Below, piece after piece: positions 7,337 to 15,636 of a DNA stretch of 64,000 bases. The translations under genes were made by a program, and so were the position numbers. Below the pieces are notes generated by a model. That model was not told the DNA's origin. It did not search any database and saw nothing but the letters and a program-made list of their open reading frames with translations. This DNA is from an uncultured Oscillospiraceae bacterium. Its GTDB lineage: Bacteria > Bacillota > Clostridia > Oscillospirales > Oscillospiraceae. How positions within the stretch are numbered: the first letter of the stretch is position 1; each line of letters starts with the position of its first letter. The stretch is from contig CAJULM010000003.1 of the NCBI GenBank assembly GCA_910587285.1, forward strand, positions 52,901 through 116,900. Reading direction: 5' to 3'.

Positions 7337-8925
7337 AAAAGTTCTTCGCGCTGCTGAAGGTCAGCGTCAAGTCCATGCTGCTGTCCTCCACCAACAGCCG
7401 GGGGCGCAGCCGGAAAAAAGCGGTGTCCGGCGCGGGGGCCATTGTGCTCATCGCAATTTTGGGGCTGTACCTGTCCGGACTTTACAGCTTTATGCTCATG
7501 CAGGTGCTGGCTCCCATTCATATGGAGGTGCTGGTGTTCATCTTCATGGGTATGGGAGCTCTGATGGGGGGGCTGCTGTTTACCACCTTCGCCGTGAAGG
7601 GCGTGGTGTTCGGCGGCAAGGATAACGATCTGCTGCTGTCCATGCCGGTGTCCTCCACCATGCTGATGGTCAGCCGGGTGTCGGCCATCTACTTGGAAAA
7701 CCTGCTGTTCTCCTTCTTTGTGCTGGGCCCTGCCGGAGCGGTGTGCGCCTTTATGACCCAGGCCGGGGTGGGGCACTCCCTGCTGTTCTGGGTGCGGCTG
7801 CTCATCGCGGTGTTCGCCCTGCCCCTGCTGGACACGGCGCTGTCCGTGCTGTTCGGAGCGCTGGTGGCCTTTTTATCGGCCAAGGTGTCCAAGGGAGCCC
7901 TGGGCCAGAACATCGTCATGGCCGTTTATATGGTGGCGGTGTTCTGGTTTGCGTTCAACCTCAACGGCATGATTGAGGGGCTGGCCGCCAACGCCATGGG
8001 AGTGAAGGAGTCCCTGTCCTGGGCCGCCCCCATGCTGTGGATGGCGGACGGCATTATGGGGGACTGGGGGAAGCTGCTTCTGTTTGCCCTGAGCTGTGCC
8101 GTTCCCTTCGTCCTGGTGGTGTTCGGGCTGGGTAGGGTGTACCGGCAGGCGGTCACCGCCTTTGCCGCCCGGTCCGCCCGGAACGATTACAAGCTGTCCG
8201 CCCAGTCCGCCTCGGGGCAGAAGAAGGCGCTGCTGGCCAAGGAGGCCAAACGGTTCTTTGGCACCCCCATGTATCTGTGGAATGCCGGCATTGGCCTGAT
8301 TATGCTGGTGGCCATGGGGGTGGCGGCGCTGGTGATGCAAAAGGACCTGCGAGGCTTTATTGCGATGATAGGGGGAGATTTCCCCGTGGCGCTGGTGGCG
8401 GCGGCCGTGATGGGCTTCTGCCTATCGATGACGGCCATTGCCGCGCCGTCTATCAGCCTGGAGGGCAAGTACCTGTGGATTCTCCGGGAGGCCCCGGTGG
8501 GGGAGAGCGCCTTGCTGTGGATGAAGACCGGCTTTCAGCTGCTGCTCAGCGTGCCCTGCACCATTGTCGCCGGGGTGTGCCTTGCCATAGCCCTGGAGCT
8601 GTCCCCCGTGGAGGGGGTGGCGCTGCTGCTGATTACCCTGCTGTTTAACGGGGGCCACGCTGTATTTGGAATGCTGGTGGGTCTGGCCTTTCCCAAGCTG
8701 GACGCGGTAAACGAGACGGTGGTGGTGAAGCAGTCCTTGGCCGTCTGGCTGGGGATGTTCGTACCCATGGCGATGGTGGGGGTGTGCTGCCTGCTGTACT
8801 GGCTGGGGGGCATGATCACGCCCTGGGCATCGCTGGTCCTGCCTGTGATTCTGCTGGCGGTGTGGATGGCGGTATGTGCTCTTATGCTGACGAAAAAGGG
8901 CCCGGCAATGCTGCGGGCGCTGTAA
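7333..8925 (+). CDS. ABC exporter permease, about 12 membrane helices
   Basis: Large integral membrane protein (530 aa) coupled to the ATPase upstream by a 4-base overlap. Hydrophobic segments occur throughout, with a cytosolic loop of about 60 residues in the middle (RSARNDYKLSAQSASGQKKALLAKEAKRF written in parts: RSARNDYKLS, AKEAKRFFG). This two-half arrangement resembles the long ABC-2 exporter permeases of Firmicutes. Substrate unknown; export of a drug, peptide or lipid is the usual role. It ends at a strong terminator. Confidence 0.82.
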   Translation: MKKFFALLKVSVKSMLLSSTNSRGRSRKKAVSGAGAIVLIAILGLYLSGLYSFMLMQVLAPIHMEVLVFIFMGMGALMGGLLFTTFAVKGVVFGGKDNDLLLSMPVSSTMLMVSRVSAIYLENLLFSFFVLGPAGAVCAFMTQAGVGHSLLFWVRLLIAVFALPLLDTALSVLFGALVAFLSAKVSKGALGQNIVMAVYMVAVFWFAFNLNGMIEGLAANAMGVKESLSWAAPMLWMADGIMGDWGKLLLFALSCAVPFVLVVFGLGRVYRQAVTAFAARSARNDYKLSAQSASGQKKALLAKEAKRFFGTPMYLWNAGIGLIMLVAMGVAALVMQKDLRGFIAMIGGDFPVALVAAAVMGFCLSMTAIAAPSISLEGKYLWILREAPVGESALLWMKTGFQLLLSVPCTIVAGVCLAIALELSPVEGVALLLITLLFNGGHAVFGMLVGLAFPKLDAVNETVVVKQSLAVWLGMFVPMAMVGVCCLLYWLGGMITPWASLVLPVILLAVWMAVCALMLTKKGPAMLRAL

Positions 8926-8935
8926 TTCGAAGGAG

Positions 8936-8972
8936 AAAGGCCCCCGGCGCACGCGGCGCCGGGGGCCTTTTG
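8936..8972 (+). terminator. Rho-independent terminator after the ABC exporter
   Basis: Near-perfect hairpin with arms AAAGGCCCCCGGCGC and GGCGCCGGGGGCCTTTT around ACGC. Confidence 0.88.
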
Positions 8973-8984
8973 AGTTGACAGACG

Positions 8985-8993
8985 TGGTATAAT
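8985..8993 (+). promoter_or_regulatory. Extended -10 promoter of mnmA
   Basis: TGGTATAAT is a perfect TGnTATAAT extended -10. TTGACA at 8975-8980 is only 7 bp away and so is not a usable -35 for it. Confidence 0.6.
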
Positions 8994-9015
8994 ACTATTT
9001 TCAGGAGGTGAAAGC

Positions 9016-10068
9016 ATGGGACAGGACAAGAAGCGGGTGCTGGTGGGAATGAGCGGCGGAGTGGACTCCAGTGTGACGGTGCTTCTGCTGAAGGAGCAGG
9101 GCTATGACTGCGTGGGGGCCACCATGGAGCTGATGGGCAGTTCGCCGGAAAATATAGAGGACGCCCGGCAGACGGCCGGGCGATTGGGCATTCCCCACCA
9201 CGTGCTGGGGTTTGCGGATGCGTTCGAGGAGAAGGTGGTGCGCCGTTTTGTGGAGGCCTACGAGCGGGGGGAGACCCCCAATCCCTGCGTGGACTGCAAC
9301 CGCTTTTTAAAGTTTGGGTTGCTGTACCAAAAGGCCCGGGAGCTGGGCTGTGACTTGATTGCCACCGGGCACTACGCCCAGGTTTTGGAGGACGGAGCGG
9401 GAGGCTTTCGGCTGGTCAAAGGGGCGGACCCAGGCCGGGATCAGAGCTATGTGCTGTATCCCATTCCGCGGGAGCAGCTTGCCCATACCCTGTTCCCCCT
9501 GGGTCGGCTGAGCAAGGCGGAGGTGCGCGCCATCGCGGAGCGGGAGGGCTTCCCCAACGCGCGCAAGGGCGACAGCCAGGATATCTGTTTTATTCCGGAC
9601 GGGGACTATCTCTCCTTTATGGAGCGGTACTCCGGGAAAACCTATCCGGCGGGGGACATTCTGGACCAGGCGGGCAAGGTGGTGGGCCGCCATCGGGGTG
9701 CGGCGGGGCTCACCATCGGCCAGCGCAGGGGGGTGGGGGTGTCGTCGTCCGGGCGCATCTACGTGTGCGCCAAGTGCGTGGCGGACAATACCGTCACTGT
9801 GGGACCGGAGGAGGCGCTTTATTCCAGCGGCTGCATGGCGAAGGACTGGAACTGGCTTATTGTCCCGCCGGGTGGGCCGTTTGATGCGCTGGTGAAAACC
9901 CGCTACCGCCAGCGGGAGCAGCCGGCGCGGGTTTGCCCCCAGGGGGATCGGGTGCGGCTGGAATTTGCCCAGCCTCAGCGGGCGGTGACGCCGGGACAGG
10001 CGGCGGTGGTGTACGACGAGAATGGCGCTGTATTAGGCGGCGGCACCATCGCACAGGTGATTACGTAG
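9016..10068 (+). CDS. mnmA: tRNA-specific 2-thiouridylase MnmA
   Basis: Thiolates U34 in the anticodon of tRNA-Lys, -Glu and -Gln, taking sulfur from a persulfide relay. PP-loop SGGVDSS at 13-19; catalytic Cys94 in NPCVDCN and second Cys191 in DICFIP, the pair used in the family. ATGHYA and GDSQDICF are also conserved. At 350 aa it has the expected length. RBS AGGAGGTG precedes ATG 9016. Monocistronic, between an extended -10 promoter and a terminator. Confidence 0.96.
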   Translation: MGQDKKRVLVGMSGGVDSSVTVLLLKEQGYDCVGATMELMGSSPENIEDARQTAGRLGIPHHVLGFADAFEEKVVRRFVEAYERGETPNPCVDCNRFLKFGLLYQKARELGCDLIATGHYAQVLEDGAGGFRLVKGADPGRDQSYVLYPIPREQLAHTLFPLGRLSKAEVRAIAEREGFPNARKGDSQDICFIPDGDYLSFMERYSGKTYPAGDILDQAGKVVGRHRGAAGLTIGQRRGVGVSSSGRIYVCAKCVADNTVTVGPEEALYSSGCMAKDWNWLIVPPGGPFDALVKTRYRQREQPARVCPQGDRVRLEFAQPQRAVTPGQAAVVYDENGAVLGGGTIAQVIT

Positions 10069-10100
10069 CGAGGCGGGCGCGCCGGTTTTCCCCTATAGCC

Positions 10101-10141
10101 AAGCCCCTTCTGATTTCCACAGAAATCAGAAGGGGCTTTTT
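10101..10141. terminator. Bidirectional terminator between mnmA and the esterase
   Basis: Perfect 17-bp arms (AAGCCCCTTCTGATTTC and its complement) with a CACA loop, then TTTTT on the + strand; on the - strand it serves the convergent esterase gene. Confidence 0.85.
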
Positions 10142-10153
10142 CGGTGGCATGAT

Positions 10154-11284
10154 TCATTGCTTTGCGGCAGTTTTCAGCTCCGACCAGATCAGTTCTGAGG
10201 CCTGGGCGTCTCGGCTGACCACGCCGCACACCGACACCGGGGCGTACTGCGTGCCGCCGGGCCAGGTGTGCCCGCCGCCCTCCACCACGTATTGGACGAC
10301 CTGCTCCGCTCCATTTTCATCGGCGTAGGCCCGGCGGGTGATGGTGGTGCCGTCCTCCGGGTCCGTGTCGGGCAGAGGGGAGATAACCGGCTCCGACTCT
10401 ATGCCATACTGCTTGAGAAACCACGCCGCTGTCTCGTCCGAGGAGTGCGCCCACACCGTTTCCCCGTAGGTCATGCCGCCAAAGGGGACGATGGTGTCCT
10501 GGGTGCCGTGAATCAGCACAACCTTCACCTGTTCGGACAGCGCAACCTCATCCAGCTCCGCGCACAGCAGTCCGGCCACCACGCCGATCCCCGCGATTTT
10601 TTCCGGGTGCTCCAGGGCCAGGCGCAGGGACATAAACGCCCCGTGAGACAGGCCGCTGGCGTACACCCGGCAGGGGTCGGCGTAGCCGCCGTCCACAAAT
10701 AGGTCGATCAAATCGCTCAGGTACTGCACGTCGTCCACCCCCTCCATGGCGCAGGGATCGGAGGATACGGCGGCCCAGCGGACATAGGAGGCGTCGCTCT
10801 GGCCGATCTCATAGGGCAGCTTGCCCTCGCTGGAAATTTTTCCGTTGGCGTGGAGGGCGGTGGATTCCGGGGCGACGATGATGATGCCCTCCTCCTCGGC
10901 ATAGTCTGTCCATCGGCTTTCGCTGAGCTGCATGGTGGCGTTGGAACCGCTCCCGTGGAGGGAGAGCATCAGGGGCAGCGCAGTTCCCTCCACATAGGTG
11001 GAAGGGATGTAATAGTAAAATCTGCGCGTTACCTGCTGTCCGGCATACTGATAAGACGCTTCTCCGCGGGCCAGGCGGCCGATGGAAAACGCCTCCACGC
11101 GGGGGCCCTCCGGGGGCGGCGGACTGAGCACCGGGGCGGTGCTCTCTGGGGCGGGAGCGGATGGCTCCTGTTCGGGAGAGGGGGCGGGCGTTTCCCCGCC
11201 GATGGAATCCTGGGGGGCGCAGCCGCTGAGCATCAGCGGCAGGGCCAGCAGCGCAGCCGCCAGCATTAGAAATCCTTTTTTCAT
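10154..11284 (-). CDS. PHB-depolymerase/LpqC-type esterase lipoprotein
   Basis: Surface-anchored alpha/beta hydrolase. Signal peptide with lipobox LSGC (Cys22), a Pro/Glu-rich spacer (about 30-62), then a catalytic domain of about 300 residues. Nucleophile Ser213 sits in GLSHG, acid Asp263 in HGTQDTIVPF, and base His339 in GGGHTWPG, the order expected for the esterase-PHB/CE1 group. Natural substrate unknown; relatives include feruloyl/acetyl-xylan esterases and short-chain polyester depolymerases. It stands alone between terminators, next to mnmA by chance. Confidence 0.85.
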   Translation of the reverse strand: MKKGFLMLAAALLALPLMLSGCAPQDSIGGETPAPSPEQEPSAPAPESTAPVLSPPPPEGPRVEAFSIGRLARGEASYQYAGQQVTRRFYYYIPSTYVEGTALPLMLSLHGSGSNATMQLSESRWTDYAEEEGIIIVAPESTALHANGKISSEGKLPYEIGQSDASYVRWAAVSSDPCAMEGVDDVQYLSDLIDLFVDGGYADPCRVYASGLSHGAFMSLRLALEHPEKIAGIGVVAGLLCAELDEVALSEQVKVVLIHGTQDTIVPFGGMTYGETVWAHSSDETAAWFLKQYGIESEPVISPLPDTDPEDGTTITRRAYADENGAEQVVQYVVEGGGHTWPGGTQYAPVSVCGVVSRDAQASELIWSELKTAAKQ

Positions 11285-11356
11285 TGTGGTTTTCCCTCCA
11301 ACTATCTGAGATACTATGATAATCGCGCAAAATGCGGGCCAACTTTTTGGCGGGAC

Positions 11357-11402
11357 GCAAAAGGGACTGCGGCAGATCGGCCTGCCGCAGTCCCTTTTGT
11401 AT
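11357..11402 (-). terminator. Terminator of the sigma-54 activator gene
   Basis: Perfect 16-bp arms (AAAGGGACTGCGGCAG and its complement) around 6 loop bases, starting just past the stop of the minus-strand regulator. Confidence 0.82.
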
Positions 11403-12836
11403 TTATAGGCCGTACTTGGATTTTCTGCGCATGATGCTGGACTGGCTGGTGCCCAGCGCCTTCGCCGCCTGGTAGGAGGTTTTGTACTTCATCAGCGCCC
11501 GTGCCAGATACTCCCGCTCGCAGCGGTCCATGTAATCCTGGAGGGGCAGGTCCTCCCCCAGCCACTCCTCCCAGGGGGGCTCCAGCCGGGCCGCCCGGTG
11601 GGAGTTGGACTCGGGCAGCCGCCGGTCATGGCTGGCCGCGATGGAATGGATGTTGGTCAGGTCGATATAGTCCCCGGCGCTCATGACCACCGAGCGCTCC
11701 ACGAAGTTTTTCAGCTCCCGGACATTGCCGCCCCAGTCGTAGATTTCCATGGACTCCAGAGTGCGCACGCCGAACTGTTTGTTTTTGTTGTATTTTTGGT
11801 TGTAGTGGTCCAGAAAGTACAGGGCCAGGGGAACGATATCCTCCCGGCGTTCCCGGAGCGGGGGAAGCTCCAGGGGAATCACGTTGAGCCGGTACAGCAG
11901 GTCCGCCCGGAACCGTTTTTCCTTCACCGCAGACAGGAGATTTTCATTGGTGGCGGAGATGAGGCGGAAGTCCACCTTTTTGCTCACCGTGGCTCCGATG
12001 CGCTGGATGGTCTTGGTCTCAATCGCCCGCAGCAGCTTGCCCTGCAGGGAGATGGGGAGGGAGTTGATCTCATCCAGAAACAGAGTTCCGCCGGAGGCCA
12101 CTTCAAACAGGCCGGCCTTTCCCTTGGAGGATGCGCCGGTAAAGGCCCCTTTTTCATAGCCGAACAGCTCCGCCTCCAGCAGATTTTCCGGCAGGGCGGC
12201 GCAGTTGATGACAACCAGCTTTCCGTCCCGCCGGCGGCCCTGATCGTGAATATATTGGGCAATGACCTCTTTTCCCGTGCCCGATTCCCCGGAAATCAAG
12301 ACGGATGCATCGATGTCGGCAATGTCCCGGGCCAGTTGGAGAATGTGCTGCATACTGCGGCTTTCGGCGACGATGGAAACGCTTTTGTCCCCAGCCAGGG
12401 GGATGGTGCAGGTCCCGTTGATCTCGCTGCTGGCGGCCTCGTTATAGAAGGAATTTAACGTCTCCAATGGGCGGCAGACCGCCAAAATGTATTGTACGCT
12501 TCCATCGCTGCCAAATACGGGGTTTGAGATTACCAACTGGCGGAAGGGCATATGGGCGCAGCCGCCGGCGATGGTCACATCCTGAAACATCACCACCCGG
12601 CGCTTTTCCCGGTAGACGATATCGGAGATGCAGATGTCGATCTGATTGCTGGAGAGCAGGTCGTGTACGTTGGTTTTCATCAACTGCGCCCGGTCCAGCC
12701 CGATGAGGTGGATGTATGCGCTGTTGGCGTAGATATAGTTGCCGGCGGCGTCCAGAATGTAGACCCCGTCGGGCAGGTTGTCAAGCATCAGTTCATAAAA
12801 GTTTTTATAATCCGGCTGGTGCGTCTGTTCCATCAT
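11403..12836 (-). CDS. PAS-containing sigma-54 enhancer-binding regulator
   Basis: Activator of sigma-54 RNA polymerase. N-terminal PAS sensor (about 10-125; NLPDGVYILDAAGNYIYANS), AAA+ domain with Walker A GESGTGKE (183-190), the sigma-54-contacting GAFTGA loop (230-235), Walker B TLFLDE (251-256) and VNVREL-type GNVRELKNF. A C-terminal Fis-type HTH covers 430-477 (YQAAKALGTSQSSIMRR). It has no receiver domain, so a ligand or redox cue read by PAS is likely. It is divergent from the cassette that carries a -24/-12 promoter, which it probably activates. Its own promoter probably has TGATATAAT near 12883-12892 on the minus strand. Confidence 0.93.
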   Translation of the reverse strand: MMEQTHQPDYKNFYELMLDNLPDGVYILDAAGNYIYANSAYIHLIGLDRAQLMKTNVHDLLSSNQIDICISDIVYREKRRVVMFQDVTIAGGCAHMPFRQLVISNPVFGSDGSVQYILAVCRPLETLNSFYNEAASSEINGTCTIPLAGDKSVSIVAESRSMQHILQLARDIADIDASVLISGESGTGKEVIAQYIHDQGRRRDGKLVVINCAALPENLLEAELFGYEKGAFTGASSKGKAGLFEVASGGTLFLDEINSLPISLQGKLLRAIETKTIQRIGATVSKKVDFRLISATNENLLSAVKEKRFRADLLYRLNVIPLELPPLRERREDIVPLALYFLDHYNQKYNKNKQFGVRTLESMEIYDWGGNVRELKNFVERSVVMSAGDYIDLTNIHSIAASHDRRLPESNSHRAARLEPPWEEWLGEDLPLQDYMDRCEREYLARALMKYKTSYQAAKALGTSQSSIMRRKSKYGL

Positions 12837-12857
12837 TTTTGCTTGAGCCTCTTTCCT

Positions 12858-12870
12858 GCGGTCTGACCGC
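12858..12870. promoter_or_regulatory. Candidate upstream activator sequence
   Basis: Perfect dyad GCGGTC-T-GACCGC about 72 bp upstream of the sigma-54 promoter and in the 5' leader of the regulator gene. This is the right kind of position for enhancer binding by the Fis-type HTH and for autoregulation (inference). Confidence 0.45.
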
Positions 12871-12941
12871 GCACATTTAAAAGATATTATATCACGCCCG
12901 CCCCATATTTTCTATCTCAAAACAAAAATTTTCGAGAAAAC

Positions 12942-12958
12942 TTGGCAAGCATTTTGCT
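12942..12958 (+). promoter_or_regulatory. Sigma-54 (-24/-12) promoter of the BKACE cassette
   Basis: TTGGCAAG-CATT-TTGCT matches the consensus YTGGCACG-N4-TTGCW with one mismatch; the invariant GG and GC are 10 bases apart. It lies 55 bases before the MaoC-like gene and faces away from the sigma-54 activator gene. Confidence 0.88.
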
Positions 12959-13012
12959 GTAACTATTGGTCAAGCGAGCAGCTTCACCCGCTGAACAAAG
13001 GAGGAATGTTCC

Positions 13013-13411
13013 ATGACCTATCAAGTTGGACAAAGCGCCAGCGTGACCAAAACCATCACGGAGACCGACGTCTACCTGTTTGCTGGAATTACCGGGGACC
13101 TGAATCCCGCCCATGTCAACGAGACTTATGCCGCCGGCACCCGGTTCAAGCACCGAATCGCCCATGGGATGCTGTCCGCCGGCCTGATCTCGGCGGTCTT
13201 GGGCACCCAGCTCCCCGGCCCCGGCAGCATCTACATGAGCCAGAGCTTGAAATTCTTGGCCCCCGTCTATTTGGGGGATACCATCACGGCCACAGCCACA
13301 ATTAAAGAACTGATACCGGAGAAGAACCGCGCCGTCCTCACCACGGAAGTGGTGAACCAGGAGGGCAAGGTGGTCACCGCCGGCGAAGCCATGCTGCTGT
13401 TGCCTGCATAA
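13013..13411 (+). CDS. MaoC-like (R)-specific enoyl-CoA hydratase
   Basis: Hot-dog-fold hydratase (132 aa) like PhaJ: GDLNPAHVN supplies the catalytic Asp/His pair (D29 and H34 region) and GMLSAGLIS the following helix. Expected reaction: reversible hydration of short-chain trans-2-enoyl-CoA to (R)-3-hydroxyacyl-CoA. First gene behind the sigma-54 promoter, RBS AAGGAGG. In this cassette it may process the CoA ester released by the BKACE enzyme (inference). Confidence 0.88.
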   Translation: MTYQVGQSASVTKTITETDVYLFAGITGDLNPAHVNETYAAGTRFKHRIAHGMLSAGLISAVLGTQLPGPGSIYMSQSLKFLAPVYLGDTITATATIKELIPEKNRAVLTTEVVNQEGKVVTAGEAMLLLPA

Positions 13412-13466
13412 GTCGATTTTGACGGAGGAAACCGTCAGACCTGATGATGTGGTCAAAATCGACTTA
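13409..13466 (+). repeat. Inverted repeat between the hydratase and BKACE genes
   Basis: A perfect 15-bp stem (TAAGTCGATTTTGAC, 13409-13423, with its complement at 13452-13466) encloses a 28-base loop. A smaller hairpin, GACGG-AGGAAA-CCGTC, competes with part of the left arm. No T-run follows, so it resembles an mRNA processing/stabilising or attenuation element more than a terminator. A related hairpin lies at 14384-14417. Confidence 0.7.
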
Positions 13467-13521
13467 CGCCGCGTTCCATTGTTTCACAATGCCGTTAAAA
13501 ATTTTTGGGAGGAATCAATTT

Positions 13522-14370
13522 ATGTCTGACCTGAAGAACAAGCGCATCATCACCGCCGCCCTGTGCGGGTCCTGGCCCACCAAGGATATGAACCCCGCCG
13601 TCCCCTATACCCCGGAGGAGATTGCGGACGAGGCCTACAACTGCTGGAAGGCAGGGGCGGCCATCGTTCACATTCACGCCCGGGAGGCGGACGGAGCCCC
13701 CTCCATTCGCTATGAGCTGTATGAGGATATTGTGAACCGCATCCGCGCCCACAAGGACTGCGACGTGTGCATCAACATCACCTCCTCCGGCCGGGAGTGC
13801 GGCCCCGACGAGGAGCGCATCGAGCCCATCCAGAAGCTGCTGCCCGAGCTGTGCTCCTATGACGCGGGCACCCTGAACTGGCAGAACCGCACCATTTTTG
13901 AAAACTCCCCCCGCTTCCTGGAAAAGCTGGGCCGCGCCATTCAGGAATGCAACGTCAAGCCTGAGATCGAGGTGTTCGATGCGGGCATGATCTACAATAC
14001 CGTCTATTACATGAAGACCGGTGTGCTCAAGGCCCCCTGCCACTATCAGATCGTCTTGGGCTGCGCCGGCGGCATGACCAGCACGGTGGAAAACCTGGTC
14101 TATCTGCGCAGTATTATGCCCGAGGGCTCTACCTGGGCGGCCTGCGGCATCTCCTCCGGACATTTGCCCATTATGATGGCCACAATCGCCATGGGCGGCC
14201 ACCTGAGGGTGGGGCTGGAGGACAACCTGTACATGGACAGGGGCGTGCTGGCCAAGTCTAACGTGGAGCTGGTGGAGCGGGCGGTGAAGGCGCTGGCGCT
14301 GAACAACCTGGAGCCCGCTACCCCCGACGAGGCCCGCCAGATTCTGGGTCTCACCCGTAAGGTATTCTGA
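13522..14370 (+). CDS. BKACE-family 3-keto-acid cleavage enzyme (DUF849)
   Basis: Beta-keto acid cleavage enzyme: a zinc-dependent TIM barrel that transfers a beta-keto acid acyl part to acetyl-CoA, giving acetoacetate plus a new acyl-CoA. The prototype is Kce of lysine fermentation (3-keto-5-aminohexanoate). Zinc ligands H50 and H52 in IVHIHARE; PEIEVFDAGM, VLGCAGGM, GGHLRVGLEDN and YMDRGVLAKSN are family hallmarks. Start ATG 13522 follows GGGAGGA; 282 aa is the normal length. The other lysine-fermentation genes (kamA, kamDE, kdd, kal) are absent here, so the substrate is probably not 3-keto-5-aminohexanoate, or the rest of that pathway lies elsewhere. Confidence 0.92.
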   Translation: MSDLKNKRIITAALCGSWPTKDMNPAVPYTPEEIADEAYNCWKAGAAIVHIHAREADGAPSIRYELYEDIVNRIRAHKDCDVCINITSSGRECGPDEERIEPIQKLLPELCSYDAGTLNWQNRTIFENSPRFLEKLGRAIQECNVKPEIEVFDAGMIYNTVYYMKTGVLKAPCHYQIVLGCAGGMTSTVENLVYLRSIMPEGSTWAACGISSGHLPIMMATIAMGGHLRVGLEDNLYMDRGVLAKSNVELVERAVKALALNNLEPATPDEARQILGLTRKVF

Positions 14371-14383
14371 TCGGCTGGACGCC

Positions 14384-14417
14384 AAGTCGAAAATGACTAT
14401 ATTGTCAATTCCGACTT
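14384..14417 (+). repeat. Second, related inverted repeat after the BKACE gene
   Basis: AAGTCGAAAATGAC and GTCAATTCCGACTT form a 14-bp stem with two mismatches and a 6-base loop. The arms resemble those of the 13409-13466 element, and both are followed by ACGC, so the BKACE gene is bracketed by two related hairpins. Confidence 0.65.
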
Positions 14418-14568
14418 ACGCAATTCATTTTTGAAGCTTGCCTCTCTCCGGGGTTTTGCCGGCATAACAGGACGTCGTGGGAAATTCCCGTGCAGAGAAG
14501 CGGGAGACGCACCTGTGGAGAAGTGGCATGATATTTGCTGTATTTATAAAAAACAGGGGGTTATCTGT

Positions 14569-15615
14569 ATGAAGATTGCGATTCTTGGCAGCGGAGCCAT
14601 GGGCACCGTCCTGGGGGCGTATCTCACAAAAAACGGGTGCGCGGTGGAGCTGGTGGATACTTACCAGGCCCACGTGGACAAACTGAACGACAGCGGCGCT
14701 CATATTGTGGGCGCGGTGGATATGGTGGTTCCCGTCAAAGCCATCCTCCCGGAGCAGATGGAGGGAATTTACGACCTGGTATTCCTCTTTACCAAGCAGC
14801 TGGCCAATGACACGGTGCTGCCCGCGCTGCTGCCCCATTTGGACGAAAACAGTACGGTGTGCACGCTGCAAAACGGCGTTCCAGAGCCCTTTGTGGCAAA
14901 CTACGTGGGGGAGAGCCGTACGGTGGGCGGCACGGTGCTGTGGGGGGCCACCTTCCTGGAGCCCGGTGTGTCTGAGCTTACCCAGGACATCACCAAAGCC
15001 ACCCACCTCTTTGAGATCGGCGAGATGGATGGGCACATCGGTCCGCGCATTCAAAAGGTGGCCGCCGCCCTGGAGCACATGGGCCCCGCTATGGTCAGCG
15101 ACTGCCTGATGGATTCCCGCTGGAGCAAGCTGGTCAATAATGCCTGCATGAGCGGTATGTCCGCCGTGTGCGGCTATACTTTCGGCCAGGTGCTGGATAA
15201 CCCCGTCTCCCGGGCCTGCCTGAGCTACATCGGCCGGGAGGTCAAGCAGTGCTGCGAGGCGGAGGGCCGTACGCTCCATCCTCTGCTGAGCCTGCCCTAC
15301 CCGCCCGTGTCCCTGTCTCTGCGCGACCAAAAGGAGTTCGATGAGAGCCAGCAGATGTTTCTGGAGGCCTATGAGGACCTGCGCCCGGCCAAGGCCAGTA
15401 TGCTTCAGGATTTGGAGAAGGGCCGCCCCACCGAGGTGCGCATGATTGACGGTTATGTCTGTCAGGTGGGGCGCAAGCACGGCATTCCCACTCCCTTCTG
15501 CGACAAGGTGGTGGAGATTGTGGAGCGCATCGGCGCGGGTGAGCTGCCCCTGTCCGATGAGAACTTGAAGCAATTTCCCGCCGAGCTGTTCACCTATGCC
15601 GCGGCCTGCAAATGA
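14569..15615 (+). CDS. Ketopantoate-reductase-like dehydrogenase
   Basis: NAD(P)-dependent dehydrogenase of the PanE/ApbA family: Rossmann motif ILGSGAMGTVLGAYL at the N-terminus, FTKQ and LQNGV turn, then the helical C-terminal domain with SRWSKLVNNACMSGMSAV (the conserved W-K-N). ATG 14569 follows AGGGGG. The family reduces 2-dehydropantoate, but paralogues oxidise or reduce other hydroxy/keto acids. Placed in a catabolic cassette with no pan genes, it more likely generates or consumes the keto acid handled by the BKACE enzyme (inference). Confidence 0.85.
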   Translation: MKIAILGSGAMGTVLGAYLTKNGCAVELVDTYQAHVDKLNDSGAHIVGAVDMVVPVKAILPEQMEGIYDLVFLFTKQLANDTVLPALLPHLDENSTVCTLQNGVPEPFVANYVGESRTVGGTVLWGATFLEPGVSELTQDITKATHLFEIGEMDGHIGPRIQKVAAALEHMGPAMVSDCLMDSRWSKLVNNACMSGMSAVCGYTFGQVLDNPVSRACLSYIGREVKQCCEAEGRTLHPLLSLPYPPVSLSLRDQKEFDESQQMFLEAYEDLRPAKASMLQDLEKGRPTEVRMIDGYVCQVGRKHGIPTPFCDKVVEIVERIGAGELPLSDENLKQFPAELFTYAAACK

Positions 15616-15636
15616 CAACGGAAGGAAGCGATCCAT

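Noticed and set aside
8975..8993. TTGACA/TATAAT pair before mnmA
   Set aside because: The spacing is only 7 bp, too short for a promoter; the TGGTATAAT extended -10 is kept instead.
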